Part shown: one piece after another, positions 8,968 through 17,454 of the stretch
Layout: each line of letters begins with the position of its first letter
How positions within the stretch are numbered: position 1 is the stretch's first letter
Source: DATNPX01 sp036702975
Lineage (GTDB): Bacteria; Cyanobacteriota; Vampirovibrionia; Obscuribacterales; Obscuribacteraceae
DNA: 64,000 nt
Direction: 5' to 3'
NCBI GenBank assembly: GCA_036702975.1
Contig: DATNPX010000030.1
Span: forward strand, 186,001-250,000
The notes under the pieces: model-generated
Told to the model about the DNA's origin: nothing
Seen by the model: only the letters and a program-made list of their open reading frames with translations
Database searches by the model: none
Position numbers and translations under genes: made by a program

Positions 8968-11900
8968 ATGATTAGCAAGCTCCTTAACTGGATCGTCGAG
9001 TACTTTTATAGTCATCGCATCATCACTCTTTTAGGGTTGGTAGCCATTCTTGCGGGAGGGTTGTACGCCCATAATACGCTGGAGACAGAAGCTTATCCTG
9101 AATTCACAGATCCGACGGTGAGAGTGATCACGCTCTATCCGGGCAAGGGGGCTGAAGAGGTTGAGAAGCGGGTTACTGTTCCTCTAGAAAAAGAGATGAA
9201 CGCAATTCCCGGAGAATCTTGGATGCGTTCGGTCTCGATTCTCGGTCTATCAGTTGTGAGTGTCGTCTTCGAAGATGGCACCGACCAGTTGCGTAATCGA
9301 CAACAAGTGCTCGAACGTATCGCTCAGGCCGATCTGCCTGAGGGTGTACAGCCTGGACTCGATCCTGATTCAGGTGGTATCGGCGAGATCTATAGATATA
9401 CGCTGGAGTCGAAATATTATTCGCCTATGGACCGGCGCACTATTGAGGATTGGCAGCTCGAGAAAGCTTTCAAACAGATTCCTGGTGTTATCGAGGTAAA
9501 CAGTTGGGGCGGACCGACTAAGAACTTTCGAGTAAATATCGATGCTCGCAAATTAATATCCTACGGCATTCCGTTGACGCAGGTGTTTCAAGCGATCCAA
9601 AACTCTAATACCACCGCCGGTGGTAACTACATTGAAAACAATGGTAGTGCGTATGTGGTGCGTGGATTGGCCTTATTGCGTGGTGTCGATGATATCGAGA
9701 AGGTAGTTGTCGGAACAGACCCAAACAATACGGGTGTTCCTGTTCAAATAAAAGACATTGCTAGAGTTGATATTGGACCGGGTCTGCGACTCGGACAATT
9801 TGGCAAAAATGAAGATGATGATGCACTTGAGGGGATTGTCTTAATGAAGAGGGGCTTGAACGCCTCCAAGATAGTCGCCGAGTTGAAAAAGCGACTTCCT
9901 GCAATTAAAGCCGGTCTGCCCGAAGGGATAAAACTCGAAAAACTATACGATCGTCAGGAGCTAGTCGACAACACGCTCGACACAGTTGGTCACAACGTTC
10001 TGGAAGGCATATCGCTCGTTGTCGTTGTGCTGATTGTATTCCTTTTCGATCTCACAAGCGGACTCATTGCTGCGGTTGCAATTCCGGTTGCCTTGTCCGT
10101 AGCTTTGATACTGCTCAAGACATTCCATATATCAGCGAATCTACTGAGCCTCGGAGCCATCGACTACGGGATCATCGTGGACGGTGCCGTAGTTATGGTT
10201 GAATACGCCTTTGCCAAATTGAGTGCACTGCCACATGAAGCGACGCGTGAGGAACGCAAGGCGCTCGTTTTGCAGTGTGCGCAACAAGTGGCTGTTCCGA
10301 TTTTGTTCTCAATCATTATTATTGCCACTGACTTTTGGGGCGTCATGAGCCTTGGTGGCGTTGCCGGCAAGTTGTTCAGACCGATGGCCTTCACTATGGG
10401 CTTCCACTTGGTCGGGGCCGCATTATCGGCTCTATTCATAATTCCGACTCTGGTGGGTATCTTTCTTGTGCGCAGGCGTTTGTCGCACGAAGAGAGTCCG
10501 ATTATCAAAGTTGGGCAGTTTATTTACAAACCCATTTTGAAGTTTGCTCTCAAGGCGCCTTGGCTAGTCGTTGGCGTTGCCGTAGCGACTTTACTGGCAG
10601 CAGGTGCTCTGGCAACACAGGTTGGATCTGAGTTTCTCCCAGTTTTGGATGAGGGGAACATATGGCTGCGGGCTACCATCCTACCGACATCAGTTTCTTT
10701 GGAAGAGGCTGTGAAGGTGGCTCATCGCATGCGCGAGATAATTCTCACTTATCCTGAGGTGCGCAACGTCACGAGTCAGGTTGGCTGTCCTGATGATGGT
10801 ACCGATCCCAATAATTTCAGCAACGATGAAATGTTCCTGGACATGAAACCGGCAGCGCAGTGGCGACCGCAATTTCATGGCAATCGCCAGGAGCTGATCA
10901 ATGCAATGAATAAGGACCTTTCTGCTATTCCGAACGTCCTTCTCTACTTCTCTCAGTATATTCAAGACAACGTGGATGAGGCAGTGGCCGGTGCTAAAGG
11001 AACGCTTGCAATTAAGTTGTATGGACCGGATATCGATGTTTTGCAAAAGCTGGGCAATCAAATGACGGATGTAGTCAAGTCAATTCCAGGTTTTGTGGAT
11101 GTTGCCAACACTCAACAGATTGGACAACCACAGTATCGTGTCGAGATTGACAGAGACCAGTGTAGCCGTTACGGCGTCAATGCTTCGGATATTCAGAGTC
11201 TTGTTGAAACCGCCGTCGGCGGTCAGGTTGCCACTAAGCTAATCGATGGTGAATACAGATTTCCCGTGCGTGTGAGATTTTCTCAGGAATATCGCAACTC
11301 AGAACAAGCACTCATTGACAATATCTTGATCGATCCGCCGGGTCCAATGACCGCCATTCCGATTGCCGAGATGTGTACGATCAAGTACGGTTCTGGTGCG
11401 GGGTCGATTGCTCGCGAGCGCAATCAACGTGTGATGTACGTTCGTATCAATTTACGGGGACGTGACCTGGGTTCAGCTGTTCGTGAGGCTGAGTCGCGAA
11501 TTGAAAAAGAGATTACTATGCCGGAAGGCTACAACCATGTTTGGGCTGGTCAGTATGAATTCCTACAGGAAGCGACCAAGAATCTGCTCTTCATCGTGCC
11601 AATAACTTTCTTTCTGGTGTATATGCTTTTGCTTGGTGCCTTCGGATCGCAGAAGCAGGCGGTTTTGATTATGTGTGCGGTGCCACTGTCAGCGATCGGA
11701 GGCATATCGGCTTTGTTGCTATCAAAGACTTACTTCAGCATTTCTGCAGCAGTTGGATTCATCGCTGTGTCTGGCGTGGCTGTGCAAAATGGAGTGATTT
11801 TGATCAGCAACATCAATCAGTTACGCGACGATGAAGGAATGAGCGTGCGGGAAGCTGCTTATCATGGTGCACTCAATCGAATGCGGCCTGTGTTAATGAC

Positions 11901-13389
11901 GGCAACTGTAGCTATGCTTGGTTTGTGTCCTGCTGCCATTTCGACAGGTATTGGAGCTCAAACCCAGCGTCCGTTCGCCATCGTCATTATCGGTGGTCTC
12001 TTCTCCGCCACCGTCCTCACCTTGCTTGTGTTGCCTGCACTCTACATTTTGTTCAACAAGGATCGCGCCATGCCCAATTCAAGTCAATCGAAGTTGGCTT
12101 CTACTGTTGTATCGATAATTGCACTAGTCATGGTGTCGCTATCGGTGACCGGATGCTCCATGGTGCCACCGTGCAGCGCTCAGACAGTATCGATTTTTCC
12201 GCAGCAGCGAACAGCAAATAAAATAAGTGGACAAAGCCATGTAGCTGCCAGTTCTTCCTCTGACGGCAAAAATGTAGTTGTCACACTAGACGATGCCCAG
12301 ATGAAAGAGATCAAACTGTCGACCACGCCGGTCAAGAAAGGTCTCGTCAATATCACAGTTCTCGCCCCGGGCAGGGTTGGTCCAAATGCTGAACTTTCGC
12401 GTCTTGTTTCTACTCCCTCGGCCGGGCGTGCCGTAGAAGTGAAATCACGACTTGGTGATGTCGTGAAAGAGGGCCAGGTAATGGCAGTCATAAAGTCGGA
12501 TGCGATCGGTCAGGTTCAATCAGACCTTTTGCAAAATGTCTTGCAGGTTAAAGCAGACATCAAGCAACAAGAGGTTGGTCTAAAACTTGACCGCATAACT
12601 TACGAGCGCGAGTCAATTCTATTCAAAGAACAGGTTTCGGCAAAAGCAGATCTGCAAATGGCGGAGAATGCCTTAGAAAAAGACGAAGCGAATTTAGCTG
12701 CTCTTCAGGCGAAGCTGGCTGCCTATATAAAAGTAGCGCAAGAACGTCTGACTTTACTTGGGGCGCCGCCGGATTCGGCGCGTAAGGTAATTGCTCAGGG
12801 CAAGATCGATCCCTGGGTTGTTATCAAAGCACCCATGAATGGATTAGTGATTGAACGCGCCATCAACCCTGGTGAAATGAACGATGGCAGCAAACAACTT
12901 TTCACTGTTACTGACCTATCGCAAGTTTGGCTCTTCGCAGACGTGTTTGAGAAGGACATCCATGAGGTCAATAAAGGAGACGAGGCTACCGTAACAATAG
13001 ACAGTATTCCCGGTCGGACCTTTCCTGCAAAAATTATCTGGGTGGGTGATTCGGTCAACACGACTACGCGAACGTTGCCGCTAAGAGCAAATGTTTCAAA
13101 CAACTCAATGCTTTTACGTCCGGGTATGTTTGCGCGAATGAAGATCGCCGCTGCACAGTTGCAGTTGTTGCGTGTGCCTCATGCTTCAGTGATGCAGAGG
13201 GGAGAACGTTCATTTGCATTTGTCCAGATCGCTCCACGCACTTTCGAGCAGCGGCAAGTAACAACCGGTATTGAAGACAGCGATGGCATCGAAATTAAGT
13301 CTGGACTTAAGCAAGGCGAGCAAGTTGTTGTCGGAGGTAGTCTTCAACTCTTAGGTACGGCCATGAAAGATGCGGAGGGAAAAGACTAA
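8968..13389 (+). CDS. Fusion of CzcA/CusA-type RND pump and CzcB/CusB-type membrane fusion protein
   Basis: A single 1473-codon frame. Residues 1-1034 are a complete heavy-metal RND pump: N-terminal TM, YPEFTDPTVRVITLYPGKG, proton-relay residues D399/D405/E412 in IDYGIIVDGAVVMVEY, FLPVLDEGNIWLRAT, and GVAVQNGVILI. Residues 1035-1473 are a periplasmic adaptor. They start with a lipoprotein signal (hydrophobic stretch then VTGC, Cys1063), followed by a lipoyl-like half (STPSAGRAVEVKSRLGDVV), a coiled coil (about 1150-1220), the second half-motif WVVIKAPMNGLVIERAINPG and a beta-barrel (LSQVWLFADVFEKDI). Pump and adaptor are normally separate genes. The pump C-terminus is cytoplasmic, so the extra hydrophobic segment would correctly place the adaptor in the periplasm. 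An internal start at 12070 could also release the adaptor as a free lipoprotein. I chose ATG 8968 because the anchor helix (ISKLLNWIVEYFYSHR) begins there; a TTG at 8914 is possible. Confidence 0.9.
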   Translation: MISKLLNWIVEYFYSHRIITLLGLVAILAGGLYAHNTLETEAYPEFTDPTVRVITLYPGKGAEEVEKRVTVPLEKEMNAIPGESWMRSVSILGLSVVSVVFEDGTDQLRNRQQVLERIAQADLPEGVQPGLDPDSGGIGEIYRYTLESKYYSPMDRRTIEDWQLEKAFKQIPGVIEVNSWGGPTKNFRVNIDARKLISYGIPLTQVFQAIQNSNTTAGGNYIENNGSAYVVRGLALLRGVDDIEKVVVGTDPNNTGVPVQIKDIARVDIGPGLRLGQFGKNEDDDALEGIVLMKRGLNASKIVAELKKRLPAIKAGLPEGIKLEKLYDRQELVDNTLDTVGHNVLEGISLVVVVLIVFLFDLTSGLIAAVAIPVALSVALILLKTFHISANLLSLGAIDYGIIVDGAVVMVEYAFAKLSALPHEATREERKALVLQCAQQVAVPILFSIIIIATDFWGVMSLGGVAGKLFRPMAFTMGFHLVGAALSALFIIPTLVGIFLVRRRLSHEESPIIKVGQFIYKPILKFALKAPWLVVGVAVATLLAAGALATQVGSEFLPVLDEGNIWLRATILPTSVSLEEAVKVAHRMREIILTYPEVRNVTSQVGCPDDGTDPNNFSNDEMFLDMKPAAQWRPQFHGNRQELINAMNKDLSAIPNVLLYFSQYIQDNVDEAVAGAKGTLAIKLYGPDIDVLQKLGNQMTDVVKSIPGFVDVANTQQIGQPQYRVEIDRDQCSRYGVNASDIQSLVETAVGGQVATKLIDGEYRFPVRVRFSQEYRNSEQALIDNILIDPPGPMTAIPIAEMCTIKYGSGAGSIARERNQRVMYVRINLRGRDLGSAVREAESRIEKEITMPEGYNHVWAGQYEFLQEATKNLLFIVPITFFLVYMLLLGAFGSQKQAVLIMCAVPLSAIGGISALLLSKTYFSISAAVGFIAVSGVAVQNGVILISNINQLRDDEGMSVREAAYHGALNRMRPVLMTATVAMLGLCPAAISTGIGAQTQRPFAIVIIGGLFSATVLTLLVLPALYILFNKDRAMPNSSQSKLASTVVSIIALVMVSLSVTGCSMVPPCSAQTVSIFPQQRTANKISGQSHVAASSSSDGKNVVVTLDDAQMKEIKLSTTPVKKGLVNITVLAPGRVGPNAELSRLVSTPSAGRAVEVKSRLGDVVKEGQVMAVIKSDAIGQVQSDLLQNVLQVKADIKQQEVGLKLDRITYERESILFKEQVSAKADLQMAENALEKDEANLAALQAKLAAYIKVAQERLTLLGAPPDSARKVIAQGKIDPWVVIKAPMNGLVIERAINPGEMNDGSKQLFTVTDLSQVWLFADVFEKDIHEVNKGDEATVTIDSIPGRTFPAKIIWVGDSVNTTTRTLPLRANVSNNSMLLRPGMFARMKIAAAQLQLLRVPHASVMQRGERSFAFVQIAPRTFEQRQVTTGIEDSDGIEIKSGLKQGEQVVVGGSLQLLGTAMKDAEGKD
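12058..12072 (+). promoter_or_regulatory. Internal ribosome-binding site and ATG for the adaptor part of the fusion
   Basis: AAGGA at 12058-12062 stands 7 nt before the ATG at 12070-12072. This is exactly where the pump part ends (ALYILFNKDRA) and a lipoprotein signal peptide begins (MPNSSQSKLASTVVS). Spacing and placement fit independent re-initiation of translation, so the locus may yield a fusion, a free adaptor, or both. Confidence 0.5.
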
Positions 13390-13390
13390 C

Positions 13391-14248
13391 GTGTTTGATT
13401 TGTCGATAGCAAGCCGCATCATTGCCTGGACGCGGATGCATCTGCGCTCCTTCAGTTTTGGCAAGAGATGTCCTGCTCTCTCCTTATTGGTGACATTTAC
13501 CTGCATTCTCTCTGTGCGCCCAGTAATGGCACAACAAAATATTGTGCCGAAGGCGCTGACTAACACCACTGCCGCTACCAGAGACGCAGCCAACGTGAAT
13601 GCAGGTAGCCCGTCGAATGCAAACATCACCACATCTATGCCGTCGACATCTATGCCGCCGACTTCGCCTAAGCCGAGCACAACATCACAAGTTAGCGCTC
13701 CGGTTTCCCCTGTTGGCACCACTGACAGTGCTATTCCTACTCCTGCAAATAGTTCCATCTCTTTGCCACTGCCGGAGCCTGGCTCACTAAACGAACCCCT
13801 CTTGCGAGAGCGAATCGACCAAAATGCGAACACATCCGAACAAGGCGGTTCATTGGAATCTTACTTCGACATGCGTTCGAACAGTTTGAAACCTCATGAG
13901 AACTCACTCTCTACTTTTGCCGCACGCGCAGCCTCCGCGCAGGGAGAGAAGAAACCTTCTGCTGGTCGATTCCTTTGGCATGTGTTCGACAATTTGGGTG
14001 TTCCTATGAAGACAGATAGAGAGCCATTTATCGACCCATCACTTGTCGATGCTTCGCCTGTTTCAGTGCCGGCGCTACCGAAAGAGAAGGAGTTGATGAG
14101 CCAGATGCGCACCGCCGCCGGACAACGTGCGCAAGAGCCGGCTCAAACCAAAGCTATTACTGGCCAGCCCTTCCAGAAGATTCCTGAAAGCGAACTCGAA
14201 GGCGTGACGTTGCCTGCTCTTCGTGATGAAGCCAGGATTGGACCTTAG
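13391..14248 (+). CDS. Exported Ser/Thr/Pro-rich hypothetical protein of the efflux locus
   Basis: About 285 residues. A GTG at 13391 directly follows the adaptor stop, with GGAGGG about 11 nt upstream; an ATG at 13370 inside the pump-adaptor frame is the alternative. A hydrophobic segment (ALSLLVTFTCILSVRPVMAQ) looks like a signal peptide. It is followed by a long low-complexity stretch of Thr, Ser, Pro and Ala, then a more ordered region (RFLWHVFDNLGVPM). No family is recognised. Its place between the adaptor and the outer-membrane channels suggests an accessory periplasmic or surface component of the pump, by context only. Confidence 0.65.
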   Translation: MFDLSIASRIIAWTRMHLRSFSFGKRCPALSLLVTFTCILSVRPVMAQQNIVPKALTNTTAATRDAANVNAGSPSNANITTSMPSTSMPPTSPKPSTTSQVSAPVSPVGTTDSAIPTPANSSISLPLPEPGSLNEPLLRERIDQNANTSEQGGSLESYFDMRSNSLKPHENSLSTFAARAASAQGEKKPSAGRFLWHVFDNLGVPMKTDREPFIDPSLVDASPVSVPALPKEKELMSQMRTAAGQRAQEPAQTKAITGQPFQKIPESELEGVTLPALRDEARIGP

Positions 14249-14268
14249 ATAAAGAAGTCAGAGAGCAA

Positions 14269-15723
14269 ATGAAGAAATTGCTAGCAATCATCAGTTTTCT
14301 GAGTTTTTGTTCGCTACCGGCTTACTGTCAGTCGGACGTAGTTTCTAGCGCGGTACAAAATGCGCCGATTACGACTATTGCTCCGATGCCGCTCAATCAA
14401 ACGATCGATCTATCCGCTACCAAGGCCGACAGTGCTGTCGAGCCCACTCGAACGATAAGCCTGCGCGCTTGCATCGAGGACGCCTTCAATAACAATAGAG
14501 AGATAGCGTCTTCCAGAGCCAATCTTCCCATTGCCCAAGCGGCTGTGAAAATCGCCGGTGCAATACCGAATCCTAAATTCACTTTGCTCTTTGGTTGGGG
14601 ACCGGAGTGGAGAAATATCATTGCCGGTCAGCCTGAACAGTTTGGTTTGCAATTTGATCTGCAGACTGCAGGCAAGAGGACCAAACAACTAGCCGTAGCG
14701 CGAGCGAACTACAAAGTCGCGCAGTTTCAAGTTGCGCAGTTGATGTTTGATGTGCACAATCGAGTTCGACGTGCATATGCTGAACAAGCTGCTGCCGAAG
14801 CCTATGAAGAGCTGATAGAAGCGCAACGTAAGGTAGCACTAGATTTGGTGCGAATCGCTCAGAATCGCTTCGATGCCGGGAAGGCACCGCGCTCTGATGT
14901 TCTGCAGGCTCAGCTAGGCGCAGTGCAGCTAGATATACAGCGCAATCAATCACAAGCTCGTTTACAGCAGGCTTCGGCCGCATTGTCTTTGATTACTGGC
15001 GGTTCTCCACACGCCATCGAGATTATCGATGTGGACGACAATGGTATCTTCAAGCTTTCCACTGAAAAGACTGATCTAGCGCCCTCTCCGGCCAGACCTT
15101 TACCGCCACTCAATCAGCTGATTCCGTTGGCGTATAGTGAGCGTCCGGACATGCGAGTGCAGGTGCAACAGACATTTTTCGATCGCAGGGCCGTCACCCT
15201 TGCTCGAGCACAGCGCATTCCTGATGTATTCATTGATAGTGGTTATCAGTTCACCATCTTCAAGAAGTTTCAGCCATATAACCTGTTCAATAATCCGAAT
15301 ACCGGCAAGGCCTCTCCGACGCCGAATGTGCCGGGCTGCTATCTCAACGTGACGGTTGAAACACCAATTTGGTATCAACATCAAGGCGAAGTCGCACAAG
15401 CCAAGGCCACCTGGCTCCAGGACTTCGATCAAATGAGACAGATACGCTCGCAGATCGCGACTGACAGTTTGACCGCTTATGAGTCGGTGGTCGGCAGTCG
15501 TGCCAATATCTTCAAATTTCAAAATGAACTTCTGCCCGCGGCTGCCATCGTCGCCAAACAGGCTTTCCGTCGCTATCAAGTCGGTAAGGCTGACTTGGCA
15601 AGCGCAATACTGGCCAGACAACAGTATCAGCAGATGCTCTCAAGTTATTTTGATGCGGTTGTGAGTTACCAGAACGCGTGGGCGGATCTTGAGAAAGCGA
15701 TTGGGGTCTCGCTCAATCTATGA
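14269..15723 (+). CDS. TolC-family outer-membrane efflux channel (first of three)
   Basis: A 484-residue outer membrane factor with a signal peptide (KKLLAIISFLSFCSLPAYC). It has the two-fold TolC repeat: TISLRACIEDAFNNNREI with NPKFTLLFG, then a helical half with RVRRAYAEQAAAEAYEELIEA and RFDAGKAPRSDVLQAQL, and a second copy ending RRYQVGKADLASAILARQQYQQML and WADLEKAIGVSLNL. Proteins like CzcC and CusC form the trimeric exit duct for RND pumps. It lies 20 nt after the preceding gene and overlaps the next channel gene by 4 nt, so it is translationally coupled. Confidence 0.9.
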   Translation: MKKLLAIISFLSFCSLPAYCQSDVVSSAVQNAPITTIAPMPLNQTIDLSATKADSAVEPTRTISLRACIEDAFNNNREIASSRANLPIAQAAVKIAGAIPNPKFTLLFGWGPEWRNIIAGQPEQFGLQFDLQTAGKRTKQLAVARANYKVAQFQVAQLMFDVHNRVRRAYAEQAAAEAYEELIEAQRKVALDLVRIAQNRFDAGKAPRSDVLQAQLGAVQLDIQRNQSQARLQQASAALSLITGGSPHAIEIIDVDDNGIFKLSTEKTDLAPSPARPLPPLNQLIPLAYSERPDMRVQVQQTFFDRRAVTLARAQRIPDVFIDSGYQFTIFKKFQPYNLFNNPNTGKASPTPNVPGCYLNVTVETPIWYQHQGEVAQAKATWLQDFDQMRQIRSQIATDSLTAYESVVGSRANIFKFQNELLPAAAIVAKQAFRRYQVGKADLASAILARQQYQQMLSSYFDAVVSYQNAWADLEKAIGVSLNL

Positions 15724-17444
15724 TTAAGGGGAGCCTGTCTACGACAAACCAATTTGGACGCTTGGTGGCAGGCGTTTTGCTGGCGCTCTTATGCGCAGTA
15801 AGACCGGCTCAGTGCGCCAACAACTTGGCTGTCGCAGTCGACTCTTCCGCCAGTGGTGGCAACCCGCAGGCGACCAGTAGTACCGCTGCTCCTCAGTCGA
15901 ACGAGAAGCGCGGACCGGACGAGCAAGCAGAGAATATGGTGCGGTCTCTTAGTGCTTCGGCTGCAGCCATCATTAACGAAGATAATCCTTATGTGCTCGG
16001 TCGCGCGACGGCATCAACTCCACGCCGGTTGTTCAAACTGCAGGAGTGTTTTGATATCGCCGACCAAAACAACAAAGAGATCCAAGTTGCTACCGCCAGT
16101 CTCACTGTAAGCCAGGCCGGTATCATCATTGCAAAAGCGATACCGAATCCTGTTTTCAGCATGATGTATGGATTTGGCAATAGCTACCGCTATATTGTCG
16201 CCGGTAACGGACAACAATTTGGTTGGGCCGAAGAGATCCAGATCGCAGGCAAGCGAACCAAGCGAACTACCGTTGCCAAAGCACAATATTTGGAGAGTGC
16301 ATTTCAGATTGAAGCGGTCAGGTTTAGTGTACACAACCGTGTGCGCCGAGCCTATGCTGCGCTTGCAGCGGCTCACGCCTATGCCGATGTTCTCGAGGCG
16401 CAACGAAATATTGCCGTGCGACTGCTTGAGATTTCCAAGATGCGATTCGATGCCGGCAAAGCCCCAGGTTCGGAAGTACTGCAGGCTAAGCTTAGTGTTC
16501 AGCAATTCGACGCTCAACGCAATCAAGCTTGGGGACGCCTGGTGCAAGACAGTGCCGCGTTGGCTCTTCTACTGGGAAGAGCGGCTAACGCTGGTGAGAT
16601 CTATAACGTAGAAGAGAACGGACTCTTCAAGTTTGGCACTGTCGATGACGGATTGGTACCAGAACCGATTCGCAATTTGCCATCGATTGAGAAGCTCTTG
16701 CCAGCTGCTTATCAGAAACGCAATGATTTGAAAGTTGCGGTGCAGACGGCCTATGCAAATTCCAAACGAGTGGCGCTTGCTAAAAGTCAACGTTTCCCCG
16801 ATCCGATCTTGGGCTTCCAATATTTCTTTAGCACCTATAAGGCTTTCCAATATGGCTATTTCGATCCGGCCGGCGTGTTGCCTTACCTGCAGTCTGTTTA
16901 TCCTGGTGCTTCGCAGTTCGTTCAGACTTTTCAGAATCCCAATCCATCCTCCAATTTGATCCAGACAACTTATTACGGCAGTCTTGTTAACGGCGGTGGC
17001 GCGCAGTCGGGACGAACTCCACCGGTAATAAATCAAGATAAGGTGCCACAGCAGGCTGGCTACCAAGGGATGTATCAACAAGAGCTGCCCATCTTTTATC
17101 ATTATCAAGGACAGCTTGCGCGGGCTAGAGCCAATTTAAACCAGCAACTCAGGCAGAATGACCAATTGCGAGCGCAGATCGCGACAGATATCGTGACTGG
17201 CTACGAAGAGGTGATTGTGGCAAGGAATAACATGCGCCGCAACAAAGAACAGGTGCTGCCCGCCGCGGCTCGCGTGTCGCAACTGACCAATAGAGGATAT
17301 CAGCTCGGCAAAATGAACCTGGCGACTGCCATTCTTGCCCAGCAGCAATATCAACAGCTCTTATCGGCATATTTTGACAGCGTGGTGGCATATCAGATCG
17401 CCTGGTCTGATCTGGAGAAGGCCATGGGTGTTCCGCTTCTATAA
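15720..17444 (+). CDS. TolC-family outer-membrane efflux channel (second of three, with loop insertion)
   Basis: A 574-residue paralogue of its neighbours, starting at an ATG that overlaps the previous stop (ATGA). The signal peptide ends near VRPAQCAN. The family core is clear: LQECFDIADQNNKEIQVA, NPVFSMMYGFG, NRVRRAYAALAAAHAYADV, RFDAGKAPGSEVLQAKL, and the terminal GYQLGKMNLATAILAQQQ and WSDLEKAMGVPLL. It is longer than the other two channels. The extra length lies in an N-terminal linker and in a Gln/Asn/Pro-rich insertion around residues 375-450 (with YLQSVYPGASQFVQTF), probably an extracellular or periplasmic loop of the second repeat. Confidence 0.9.
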   Translation: MIKGSLSTTNQFGRLVAGVLLALLCAVRPAQCANNLAVAVDSSASGGNPQATSSTAAPQSNEKRGPDEQAENMVRSLSASAAAIINEDNPYVLGRATASTPRRLFKLQECFDIADQNNKEIQVATASLTVSQAGIIIAKAIPNPVFSMMYGFGNSYRYIVAGNGQQFGWAEEIQIAGKRTKRTTVAKAQYLESAFQIEAVRFSVHNRVRRAYAALAAAHAYADVLEAQRNIAVRLLEISKMRFDAGKAPGSEVLQAKLSVQQFDAQRNQAWGRLVQDSAALALLLGRAANAGEIYNVEENGLFKFGTVDDGLVPEPIRNLPSIEKLLPAAYQKRNDLKVAVQTAYANSKRVALAKSQRFPDPILGFQYFFSTYKAFQYGYFDPAGVLPYLQSVYPGASQFVQTFQNPNPSSNLIQTTYYGSLVNGGGAQSGRTPPVINQDKVPQQAGYQGMYQQELPIFYHYQGQLARARANLNQQLRQNDQLRAQIATDIVTGYEEVIVARNNMRRNKEQVLPAAARVSQLTNRGYQLGKMNLATAILAQQQYQQLLSAYFDSVVAYQIAWSDLEKAMGVPLL

Positions 17445-17454
17445 GACTCAGACT

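Noticed and set aside
13370..13389. Fusion of the adaptor with the Ser/Pro-rich protein
   Set aside because: The adaptor has a clear TAA-type stop at 13387-13389 and the next gene is in another frame with its own GTG and Shine-Dalgarno sequence.
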